From an uncultured Psychroserpens sp. (GTDB lineage Bacteria > Bacteroidota > Bacteroidia > Flavobacteriales > Flavobacteriaceae), in the NCBI RefSeq assembly GCF_947503375.1, contig NZ_CANNDQ010000001.1, forward strand, positions 62,001-126,000: a stretch of 64,000 bases of DNA. Direction: 5' to 3'. This document shows positions 19,018 to 26,691 of this stretch, in pieces. The position numbers and the translations under genes are program-made. Under the pieces are notes generated by a model. It was not told the origin of the DNA and made no database searches. It saw only the letters and a list, made by a program, of their open reading frames with translations. The first letter of the stretch is position 1; every line of letters starts with the position of its first letter.

Positions 19018-21861
19018 ATGTCAAATCAAAAACGCCTTTTTCTAGTTGATGCCTACGCACTCATTTTTCGTGGGTATTATGCATTTATAAAGAACCCAAG
19101 AATCAATTCTAAAGGAGAAGACACCTCTGCTATTATGGGATTTATGAATTCCTTATTAGACGTTATAAAGCGAGAGCGTCCTGATCACCTCGCTGTATGT
19201 TTTGACAAAGGCGGAAGTGTCGATCGTGTAGAAATGTTTGAGGCCTACAAAGCTAATAGAGATGAAACTCCTGAAGGTATTAGAACAGCTATACCTCATA
19301 TTTGTGAAATTTTAAAAGCCATGCATATTCCAATTATGGTTAAAGAAGGTTATGAAGCAGATGATGTTATTGGCACCTTATCACGTCAAGCTGAAAAAGA
19401 AGGTTATAAAACATACATGGTAACTCCTGATAAAGACTTCGCACAGCTAGTTACTGAAAACATTTTTATGTACAAACCTGTTTTTGGTGGTGGTTATGAA
19501 ACTTGGGGAATTCCAGAAGTACAGAAGAAATTTGAAGTTGAAACACCTATGCAAGTGATTGATTTTTTAGGAATGATGGGGGATTCAAGTGACAACATCC
19601 CAGGACTTCCTGGTGTTGGAGAGAAAACAGCAAAGAAATTCATTCAGCAATTTGGTAGTATGGAAGGCTTGCTTGCCAATACCGATCAGCTTAAAGGAAA
19701 AATGAAGGAAAAAGTTGAAGCAAACGGAGAGCTAGGGTTATTATCAAAAAAACTAGCAACTATTATGTTAGATGTTCCTGTTACTTTTGATGCTAAAGAC
19801 TTTGAACTTGATCATCCTGATATTGAAAAAGTAAAACAGATTTTTCAAGAGTTAGAGTTTAGACGACTTACTGATAATTTTTTGAAAACATTCGCTAAAG
19901 AAGTTGTAACGCATCCATCTGAAACACCAAAACAAAAAGAAACACCAAAACCGACATCGAAAACGCAAAAGTCTGCTGGAGCTGGTCAATTTTCATTATT
20001 TGATTCAGAGAATGCCTCTTCAAATGAATCTACTTCAGAGTACACTAGAACGACAGCTAAAACTACATCACATTTTTATCAAAGCGTGACTTCTGGAATG
20101 GCTACAAAACTATTTGTTAAAAACTTAATGAATCAAACTTCGGTCTGTTTCGATACGGAAACTACTGGACTTGACCCTTTGATTGCTGAACTCGTAGGTA
20201 TAGCCTTTTCATGGGAGGCAGGTAAAGGGTTTTATGTGCCTTTTCCAGAAGACAAGGACAAAGCACAAGAACTTATGGAAACCTTGCGTCCATTTTTTGA
20301 AAGTGACAGTATTGAAAAGATTGGTCAAAATCTAAAGTATGATATTAAAGTTTTAGCAAAATATAATATTGAGGTTAAAGGAAAGCTTTTTGATACGATG
20401 CTGGCACATTACTTGATTAACCCAGACATGCGTCATAATATGGATGTGCTTTCTGAAACCTACTTGAACTACACTCCTATTTCTATTACTGAATTAATTG
20501 GAAAAAAAGGGAAAAACCAATTGTCGATGCGAGACGTTCCACTAGATCAACAAACTGAATATGCTGTTGAAGATGCTGATATTACTTTACAATTAAAAGA
20601 GCATTTTGAAAAAGAGCTTGGTGAAGCCAATACTAAAAAATTATTTGACGAAATTGAAGTGCCGTTATTACGAGTGTTGGCAACTATGGAACTAGAAGGA
20701 ATAAATCTCGATAAAGATTTTTTAAATGCATTATCTGTAGAGCTTGATAATGATATTGCAACTTTAGAGAAAAGTATTTACGATATAGCTGGTGAAGAAT
20801 TCAATATTGCATCACCAAAACAATTGGGTGTGATTTTATTTGAAAAACTAAAATTAGTAGATAAGCCAAAAAAGACAAAAACTGGACAATATTCTACTTC
20901 AGAAGATGTATTGAGTTATTTAGCAAAAGATCACGACATCATACGAAGCATCTTAGAATTTAGAGGCTTATCAAAGTTAAAAAGCACTTATGTAGATGCT
21001 TTACCTCAACAAGTGCTTGAGAGCACAGGTAGAGTACATACAGATTACATGCAAACCGTTGCTGCAACAGGTCGTTTAAGTAGTAATAATCCTAATTTAC
21101 AAAACATTCCTATTCGAACTGAACGAGGTCGCCAAGTTCGAAAAGCGTTTATTCCTAGAAGTGAAGCATACACTTTACTTGCTGCCGATTATTCACAAAT
21201 AGAACTTCGTATCATTGCTGCTCTAAGCAAAGAAGAAACTATGATTGATGCCTTTAAGAATGGTGAAGACATTCATGCCTCAACAGCTTCAAAGGTATTT
21301 AATGTTCCTATTTCCCAAGTTACCAGAGAACAACGTAGCAATGCTAAAACGGTTAATTTTGGGATCATTTATGGCGTATCTGCATTTGGATTAAGTAATC
21401 AAACCGACTTGTCTAGAACTGAAGCCAAAGCGTTAATTGACACCTACTATGACACCTATCCAAAATTACGAAGCTTTATACATGACCAAGTAGATTTTGC
21501 TCGTGATAATGGATACGTTCAAACGGTCTTAGGTCGTCGTCGTTATTTAAAAGACATCAATTCTCGCAATGCTGTCGTAAGAAGTGCAGCCGAACGTAAT
21601 GCTGTGAATGCACCTATTCAAGGAAGCGCTGCAGATATTATAAAAATAGCGATGATTAATATTTACGAAAAATTAAAAGCAAGTAATTACAAATCTAAAA
21701 TGTTGTTGCAAGTCCATGATGAATTGGTATTTGATGTGTATAAACCAGAATTAGAAACAATGAAGACTTTGATTAAAACTGAAATGGAAAATGCGTATAC
21801 ATTAGAAGTCCCTCTTGATGTAGATTTAGATATTGGAGATAATTGGTTAGAAGCGCATTAA
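19018..21861 (+). CDS. polA: DNA polymerase I
   Basis: Repair and Okazaki-fragment polymerase, 947 residues. Three domains are visible. The 5'-3' exonuclease (about 1-290) has LVDAYALIFR, EADDVIGTLS and GDSSDNIPGLPGVGEKTA. The 3'-5' proofreading exonuclease (about 350-540) keeps its acidic residues in CFDTETTGLDP, GQNLKYDIKVL and YAVEDADITL, so proofreading should be active. The polymerase (about 560-947) has DYSQIELRIIAALS, RSNAKTVNFGIIYG and QVHDELVFDV. A Ser/Thr/Lys-rich linker lies at about 300-345. It stands as a single-gene unit, divergent from iaaA. Confidence 0.97.
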   Translation: MSNQKRLFLVDAYALIFRGYYAFIKNPRINSKGEDTSAIMGFMNSLLDVIKRERPDHLAVCFDKGGSVDRVEMFEAYKANRDETPEGIRTAIPHICEILKAMHIPIMVKEGYEADDVIGTLSRQAEKEGYKTYMVTPDKDFAQLVTENIFMYKPVFGGGYETWGIPEVQKKFEVETPMQVIDFLGMMGDSSDNIPGLPGVGEKTAKKFIQQFGSMEGLLANTDQLKGKMKEKVEANGELGLLSKKLATIMLDVPVTFDAKDFELDHPDIEKVKQIFQELEFRRLTDNFLKTFAKEVVTHPSETPKQKETPKPTSKTQKSAGAGQFSLFDSENASSNESTSEYTRTTAKTTSHFYQSVTSGMATKLFVKNLMNQTSVCFDTETTGLDPLIAELVGIAFSWEAGKGFYVPFPEDKDKAQELMETLRPFFESDSIEKIGQNLKYDIKVLAKYNIEVKGKLFDTMLAHYLINPDMRHNMDVLSETYLNYTPISITELIGKKGKNQLSMRDVPLDQQTEYAVEDADITLQLKEHFEKELGEANTKKLFDEIEVPLLRVLATMELEGINLDKDFLNALSVELDNDIATLEKSIYDIAGEEFNIASPKQLGVILFEKLKLVDKPKKTKTGQYSTSEDVLSYLAKDHDIIRSILEFRGLSKLKSTYVDALPQQVLESTGRVHTDYMQTVAATGRLSSNNPNLQNIPIRTERGRQVRKAFIPRSEAYTLLAADYSQIELRIIAALSKEETMIDAFKNGEDIHASTASKVFNVPISQVTREQRSNAKTVNFGIIYGVSAFGLSNQTDLSRTEAKALIDTYYDTYPKLRSFIHDQVDFARDNGYVQTVLGRRRYLKDINSRNAVVRSAAERNAVNAPIQGSAADIIKIAMINIYEKLKASNYKSKMLLQVHDELVFDVYKPELETMKTLIKTEMENAYTLEVPLDVDLDIGDNWLEAH

Positions 21862-21888
21862 ATTATATGTTTACAAAACATAATTCAT

Positions 21889-22317
21889 CTAGAATCCTTC
21901 AAACTCAAGATCAAAATTTTCACAGTATATAATACGTCTTGGTGTATCTTCAGGAAATGGCCTGCTAGTTGTTCTTACATTTATATTAGCATTGGCTATG
22001 GTAGTATCGTCACTTGAACGCTGTACACGTACATTAATACTTTCACCATCCTCAACCAGCACATTAATAAAACCCTGAGCGCCTTCTGAATTAATAGAAG
22101 CATCAACCTGAATGTCTCTGTAAGAAACAATAAATATTACCTGAGGCTCCTCTGGATAGCAGAAACCACTTCCTGCTGGCCCTGAATTATTCTGTAAGGT
22201 TACCAGATTTATTGTACGTTCTGGTTCATCATCTTCGTCATCATCTTCATCACAAGTGAATGCTAACAAAAAAGGAGTCATTAATAGAAAGAAAATTATA
22301 GGTTTAAATGTTTTCAT
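21889..22317 (-). CDS. Acidic-tailed lipoprotein of unknown function (third gene of lipoprotein operon)
   Basis: A 142-residue predicted lipoprotein. The signal MKTFKPIIFFLLMTPFLLAFTC ends in Cys22, which is followed at once by an acidic run (DEDDDEDDEPE). Such acidic residues after the lipidated Cys act as surface-export signals in Bacteroidetes lipoproteins, so exposure on the cell surface is likely. The rest is a small beta-rich domain with two further cysteines (GSGFCYPEE and IIYCENFD). I do not recognise the family. It lies 18 bp downstream of the second lipoprotein gene and converges with polA; a weak hairpin without a T tract lies in the 27-bp gap. Confidence 0.7.
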   Translation of the reverse strand: MKTFKPIIFFLLMTPFLLAFTCDEDDDEDDEPERTINLVTLQNNSGPAGSGFCYPEEPQVIFIVSYRDIQVDASINSEGAQGFINVLVEDGESINVRVQRSSDDTTIANANINVRTTSRPFPEDTPRRIIYCENFDLEFEGF

Positions 22318-22335
22318 AATAGAAATGAATGTTGT

Positions 22336-22899
22336 TTACAAATTATCCAAGTTTGGTTTAATCGTAACAATTGCTGTAATTGAAACATCAGTTACAAAAC
22401 GTACAGGATTATCTGATACTGAACCAGAATAATAAAATGCCATAACATCAAACAGAGTAAGTGCTGCATTCACATTTGAAAAATCACCTTCAAGAGTATA
22501 CAACGTATTATTTTCATCGGCTTGCCTCAAATTGGTGACAACTGTATCAAATTCATCTGTTCCTTGTCCAACAGCTACAACAATTTCCCCTTCTACAAAG
22601 GCATCATCATTTCCAACCACATCTTTGTAGAAATATCTTACTGATGTAATTTGAATTTTAGTAATCTCATCGGGACTTCCAAGAAATTCAGCGACATTAG
22701 GGTCATTTCTAAAATCCCATAACCCAGTATTAGACTGAAATTCAACAGCATCTTGAGAAGCGTCATTAGGCACATTCACTTCTAATTCAGTGACAAAAGT
22801 TGTTTCTACGTCAAACTCTTCCTCAAATAGCTCCTTAGCTTCATCACAACTTAAGCCAACAAAAATGAATAGAATAGATATGTAATGATGCTGTCTCAT
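22336..22899 (-). CDS. Lipoprotein of unknown function (second gene of lipoprotein operon)
   Basis: A 187-residue predicted lipoprotein with signal MRQHHYISILFIFVGLSC and Cys18 in a good lipobox (VGLSC), followed by the acidic stretch DEAKELFEEEFD. The mature part is a beta-rich domain without recognised motifs, with alternating hydrophobic strands such as KIQITSVRYFY and VTDVSITAIVTI. It sits between two other lipoprotein genes, 9 bp after the first and 18 bp before the third, so all three are expected on one transcript from the promoter near 23416. Confidence 0.75.
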   Translation of the reverse strand: MRQHHYISILFIFVGLSCDEAKELFEEEFDVETTFVTELEVNVPNDASQDAVEFQSNTGLWDFRNDPNVAEFLGSPDEITKIQITSVRYFYKDVVGNDDAFVEGEIVVAVGQGTDEFDTVVTNLRQADENNTLYTLEGDFSNVNAALTLFDVMAFYYSGSVSDNPVRFVTDVSITAIVTIKPNLDNL

Positions 22900-22908
22900 A
22901 AATAGTTT

Positions 22909-23388
22909 TTATAATGGACATTGTACAAACCCTTCAATAGGTTCTTCCTCACCTGTATCTGTATTTATAACAGTTCCGTTAAAACGAATACTAGAACTTG
23001 TGCCTGTATCTGTAAGATTAACTGTTCCTGAAAAACCGAGATAAGTATCTACAGCGACACCATTTGAAGCCACTTGCAGAATGAAATAGACATTACTTGG
23101 CTGGTCTAAATTATCTCTTAAATTAAACGTTCCTGATCTACAAACACCTTCATGGCTTATAGCAATTGTATATGATAAGCCATCTCTTTGATAAAAGGCC
23201 GAATAGGTACAACTGATATCTAATCCATCATCAGATTGAATATTACAACCACCATTGCCATCATTGGTAGTATCTAAAAAGTTGATGAAGTTAGCATTGG
23301 TATTATCAGAACCATCGTCATCATCACTACAACCACCACCTTGTAGGAATATAAAAAGTGGCATCATAAGTAATAGTTTAATCTTCAT
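22909..23388 (-). CDS. Surface-type lipoprotein of unknown function (first gene of lipoprotein operon)
   Basis: A 159-residue predicted lipoprotein. The signal MKIKLLLMMPLFIFLQGGGC ends at Cys20 and is followed by SDDDDGSD, a strong candidate surface-export signal. The mature domain contains four more cysteines (GGCNIQSD, ISCTYSAF, GVCRSGTF, FVQCPL), which could form two disulfides, and a beta-strand-rich body. No family recognised. It is the promoter-proximal gene of the three-lipoprotein operon. The promoter and an 18-bp palindromic operator lie 28-75 bp upstream of its ATG. Confidence 0.75.
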   Translation of the reverse strand: MKIKLLLMMPLFIFLQGGGCSDDDDGSDNTNANFINFLDTTNDGNGGCNIQSDDGLDISCTYSAFYQRDGLSYTIAISHEGVCRSGTFNLRDNLDQPSNVYFILQVASNGVAVDTYLGFSGTVNLTDTGTSSSIRFNGTVINTDTGEEEPIEGFVQCPL

Positions 23389-23415
23389 GATTGTCTAGTT
23401 TAAAGGGTTATGTAA

Positions 23416-23446
23416 CAAAACTATTACTGATAAAAAGCAATTCAAA
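23416..23446 (-). promoter_or_regulatory. Promoter of the three-lipoprotein operon
   Basis: On the minus strand, TTTG (+ strand 23443-23446) is followed by exactly 19 bp and TAGTTTTG (+ strand 23416-23423). This is an exact match to the Bacteroidetes consensus TTTG-N19-TAnnTTTG. The start of transcription would be about 20 bases before the ATG at 23388. The palindrome at 23446-23463 touches the -33 element. Confidence 0.75.
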
Positions 23447-23463
23447 TACCTAATTATAGGTAT
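23446..23463. promoter_or_regulatory. 18-bp palindromic operator, copy 1 (NarL-type 7-2-7)
   Basis: ATACCTAATTATAGGTAT: arms ATACCTA/TAGGTAT around 4 bp. Read as 7-2-7 the half-sites are TACCTAA and TACCTAT, close to the NarL heptamer TACYNMT. The same arms recur at 28395-28412. On the minus strand it abuts the lipoprotein promoter. On the plus strand it is followed by TATG (23463-23466), 19 bp and TAGTTTTG (23486-23493), a possible promoter for the kinase/regulator operon with a leader of about 175 bases. The rest of the 285-bp gap (23389-23673) holds no gene that I can see. Confidence 0.65.
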
Positions 23464-23485
23464 ATGATACGGGATAGACTTAGCC

Positions 23486-23493
23486 TAGTTTTG
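23486..23493 (+). promoter_or_regulatory. Possible -7 box towards the kinase/regulator operon
   Basis: TAGTTTTG, an exact TAnnTTTG match. TATG lies 19 bp upstream at 23463-23466, at the edge of the palindromic operator, as a weak -33. A second TATCTTTA at 23644-23651 is closer to the GTG start of the kinase and is an alternative promoter. Confidence 0.35.
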
Positions 23494-23673
23494 TTATAAA
23501 TACTTGAATCATGAAATCAATTTTATCACTTTAAATAGAACAAGTTACACAGACATCTCTACATTAAAATTTCTTGTAAAAACAATAAAACATCATGTAG
23601 TTCATGGCAAGTCATAATAGCTAACTCATAATACAATAATGTGTATCTTTAAATTACAATCCAACCAGTCATT

Positions 23674-25599
23674 GTGAAAACAAATTTTTACATCATATTT
23701 CTATTCTTATGTAGTTTTTTACAAGCGCAGAACGAAACAGTAGATAGTTTAAATTTGAAATTAACTAAAACCAAGTCATCATTTGAAAAAGCTAAATTAA
23801 ACCTGCTATTAGCAAAAGCCTATGAGCGTATTGATTTAGTAAAGGGAAAAACCTATACGTACAATGCATTACAATACAAGTATAATGACTCTTTACTAGC
23901 CGAAATTAATAATCAATTAGGACGTTTTCATTTTTTTACTGCGCAATTGGATTCTGCGACCTACTACTTTGAAAACACTATAAAATTACTTCGAGAATTA
24001 AATGATAAAAAACGGATTGCTATTGTAAATATAAGTCTTGGAGCTATTCAATTGCGACAAGGTGATTATAATAGAACCATTACTACGCTTACAGAAAGCG
24101 CTCGGTTTTTTGAACAAACTGATGATGCGCTAAATGCCGCTAAATGCTACAGTAATATCGCTAGCGCTTTTGCTGAACTAGAACTATTCCCTAAAGCTAT
24201 TGAGTATAGTGAAAAAGCACTTGAAATATTTGAACGTTTAAATCAAACCCAATTTAGGTTAATTACATTACCAAATTTAGCAACTCAATATTATAAAAAT
24301 GGAGACACTTTAAAAGCTATTGATTATAATGCTAAAGCAGAGTTAATTGCAACAAGTATTGGAGACAAGCGATCTCTATCAATTATTTACAATAACTTAG
24401 GTGATCTATATTTAGAAAAAGACATTGAAAAAGCAAAACAATATCTTGAAAAAACACTTGACCTAAAAAACGAACTCAATCTCAAATCTGGTATTGAGGT
24501 CGCACAAAGCAATTTAGGGTATATCTACCTAAAACGTAAGGACTATAAAACAGCCATTTCATATTTCAATGCTGCAGAGCAAAATGTCAAAGGGAAGCAA
24601 TTAGTTGTTGTATATAATAATTTACGAGACGCCTATAAAGGTCTTAGTCAAATGAATAAAGCCTTAATTTATTCTGAAAAATCAAATCGCTTAAACGATA
24701 GTATTCTGAATTCTGATAGTCAAAAGAATTTCATTGAAGTACAAACCAAATATGAAACTGAAAAAAAAGAAAAAGAAATTCTTCAGCTTAAAACAGAAAA
24801 TCTAGAAGCCAACTACAAGCGTAAACAAAACAGAAACCTCTTACTTGCTTCATTATTTGCATTGATTCTTACAATTCTGTTCATTTATTTTCTGCAAAAA
24901 AACGCAAAACGAAAGCGTATCATTATGGAACAAAACTTAACCATTCAAGAGCAAGATTTTAATCAGCTTTTAAAGTCTCAAGAATTAGAAGGTATTGATG
25001 CTATTTTAGACGCACAAGAACTTGAACGTTCAAAAATGGCAGCAGATCTGCATGATAATTTAGGAAGTAAAGTAGCCACATTAAAACTGTATCTTGAAAG
25101 TTATGATGATAAAGAAGATTTTTTTGGATTTTATAACAAGTTGAAAAAATTAATGAACGACACTTACAACGAAATAAGGAGTATCTCTAAAAATAAAAAC
25201 TTCGGAGCACAAATTAGCAAAGGGCTAATCCCTTCTACTAAAGCTATTGCAAAGCAAATCACTGATTCAAAAAAAATAGATATCAAAGTAATCAATATCG
25301 ATGTAAGCAAACGAATTGAAAACACGCTAGAAATTCAAATATTTAGAATTATTCAAGAACTACTTACCAACATCATAAAACATTCAATGGCAACTGAAGC
25401 TATCGTGCAATTTTCAGAACAAGATGAAATACTAACGATTATGGTTGAAGATAATGGTATCGGATTTAACATTAAAGATCCTAAAACTGGTATTGGCCTG
25501 ATCAATATTGAACAACGCATTGAAAAAATTGAAGGAGATTTTGTTATTGACACTTCAAAAGGAAATGGTACAACCGTCATCTTAAACATTCCATTATGA
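23674..25599 (+). CDS. TPR-containing sensor histidine kinase (HisKA_3 type)
   Basis: Sensor kinase of 641 residues that pairs with the NarL-type regulator directly downstream. It has a signal peptide (MKTNFYIIFLFLCSFLQAQ), a periplasmic array of TPR repeats (about 30-330), a coiled coil (about 335-375), one transmembrane helix (about 385-408) and a cytoplasmic kinase. The phosphorylated His is His460 in MAADLHDNLGSKVATLKL. ATP-binding motifs follow: ELLTNIIKHS, VEDNGIGFN and GIGLINIEQRI. The start is GTG at 23674, chosen because it gives a complete signal peptide. Its stop overlaps the regulator's ATG by 4 bp. The signal sensed is unknown, and the TPR sensor suggests a protein or peptide ligand in the periplasm. 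Confidence 0.9.
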   Translation: MKTNFYIIFLFLCSFLQAQNETVDSLNLKLTKTKSSFEKAKLNLLLAKAYERIDLVKGKTYTYNALQYKYNDSLLAEINNQLGRFHFFTAQLDSATYYFENTIKLLRELNDKKRIAIVNISLGAIQLRQGDYNRTITTLTESARFFEQTDDALNAAKCYSNIASAFAELELFPKAIEYSEKALEIFERLNQTQFRLITLPNLATQYYKNGDTLKAIDYNAKAELIATSIGDKRSLSIIYNNLGDLYLEKDIEKAKQYLEKTLDLKNELNLKSGIEVAQSNLGYIYLKRKDYKTAISYFNAAEQNVKGKQLVVVYNNLRDAYKGLSQMNKALIYSEKSNRLNDSILNSDSQKNFIEVQTKYETEKKEKEILQLKTENLEANYKRKQNRNLLLASLFALILTILFIYFLQKNAKRKRIIMEQNLTIQEQDFNQLLKSQELEGIDAILDAQELERSKMAADLHDNLGSKVATLKLYLESYDDKEDFFGFYNKLKKLMNDTYNEIRSISKNKNFGAQISKGLIPSTKAIAKQITDSKKIDIKVINIDVSKRIENTLEIQIFRIIQELLTNIIKHSMATEAIVQFSEQDEILTIMVEDNGIGFNIKDPKTGIGLINIEQRIEKIEGDFVIDTSKGNGTTVILNIPL

Positions 25600-26225
25600 C
25601 CATAAAAGTTATTATAGCAGACGACCATCAATTATTCATTGACGGTATTAAATCTATTCTATCAAAAACAATAGACATTGATACTATTGGTGAAGCTAGT
25701 AATGGATTACAAGTCATAAAATTGTTAGAAAACGATATAATCCCAGATGTGATTCTTACAGACATTAGAATGCCTATCATGGATGGCATTTCTTTAACAA
25801 AGATTATCTCTAAAAATTATCCACAATTAAAAGTCTTAGCATTAAGCATGTTTGATCAAACCATTGATGTTATAGAAATGCTAGAGGCTGGTGCAAAAGG
25901 GTATGTTACTAAAAATGTAGACAAGTCTGAACTAGTTTCTGCACTTCACACACTTGTAAAAGGGGATTATTTTTTTAGTGCTAACTTACCAGAAAACATA
26001 CAAGACTGGTTTCAAAAAGAAAACAAATATGTAAAAGACACGCAACTTACAAAACGAGAAACTGAAATTCTTCACCTCATTGTTAAAGGGCGCACCTCAT
26101 TGCAAATGGCAAAACATTTGAAGCTAAGTAAATATACCATTGACACTCATAGAAAAAACATACATAAAAAGTTAGGCATAAAGAGTAATACAGGTTTAGT
26201 AAACTATGCTTTGAAACATCTTTAA
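25596..26225 (+). CDS. NarL/FixJ-family response regulator
   Basis: DNA-binding response regulator of 209 residues. The receiver domain (1-120) has the acidic pocket ADDHQLFIDG, the phospho-acceptor Asp56 in VILTDIRMPIMDG and the Lys in GYVTKNV. The C-terminal LuxR/GerE helix-turn-helix is at about 148-205 (LTKRETEILHLIVKGRTSLQ, then YTIDTHRKNIHKKLGI). The gene overlaps the kinase by 4 bp, so they form one two-component system. Two identical-arm palindromes with NarL-like half-sites flank this locus, upstream of the lipoprotein operon and of the PEGA-like gene, and are its probable targets (inference). Confidence 0.93.
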   Translation: MTIKVIIADDHQLFIDGIKSILSKTIDIDTIGEASNGLQVIKLLENDIIPDVILTDIRMPIMDGISLTKIISKNYPQLKVLALSMFDQTIDVIEMLEAGAKGYVTKNVDKSELVSALHTLVKGDYFFSANLPENIQDWFQKENKYVKDTQLTKRETEILHLIVKGRTSLQMAKHLKLSKYTIDTHRKNIHKKLGIKSNTGLVNYALKHL

Positions 26226-26390
26226 CTCTATAAAACTAATACAGTTGTAATATCATTTCAAAAGCTGATGAAAATGATCTTATAACTCTTGAAGAACTTA
26301 AGATAAAAAGAATTGCTTATATGAGTTCAATAGTATTTCATTCTAAAAAATCATAACTCTTAATTTTAATCTATCATTCACTATCTTTAC

Positions 26391-26690
26391 ATGACCTATA
26401 AGAAAGATATGATGTCAGGATTTAAAAGAAAAACATGTCAACATTTAAGTACCATTTCAGAAATAAAGAAGCCCCAAACTTATGAATGTCAAGAATGCAT
26501 AAAAACAGATGACAAATGGCTCCATTTAAGAACATGTCAATCTTGTGGTCTAACACTATGCTGTGATAGCTCTCCAAATAAACATGCAAGTAAGCATGCA
26601 GCTTCTCATGATCATCCTGTAATCATTTCTGCCGAACCAAATGAAAACTGGTTATGGTGTTACGAACATAAATTAATAAGTAAGTATTAG
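26391..26690 (+). CDS. UBP-type zinc finger protein
   Basis: A 99-residue stand-alone zf-UBP domain, the fold that binds the C-terminal tail of ubiquitin in eukaryotic deubiquitinases and HDAC6. Zinc ligands are visible in TCQHLSTI, YECQECIK, LRTCQSCGLTLCC, NKHASKHAASHDHP and LWCYEHK. Its bacterial role is unknown. Its stop is 1 bp from the flavoprotein start, so the two form an operon and probably a functional pair. The start is uncertain: ATG at 26391 gives 99 residues, and ATGs at 26409 and 26412 are alternatives. A TATCTTTA box just before 26391 would place transcription start inside the first codons and favours the shorter forms. Confidence 0.8.
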   Translation: MTYKKDMMSGFKRKTCQHLSTISEIKKPQTYECQECIKTDDKWLHLRTCQSCGLTLCCDSSPNKHASKHAASHDHPVIISAEPNENWLWCYEHKLISKY

Positions 26691-26691
26691 T

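Noticed and set aside
21861..21886. Terminator after polA
   Set aside because: The hairpin is bulged and not followed by a T run, so it is not convincing.
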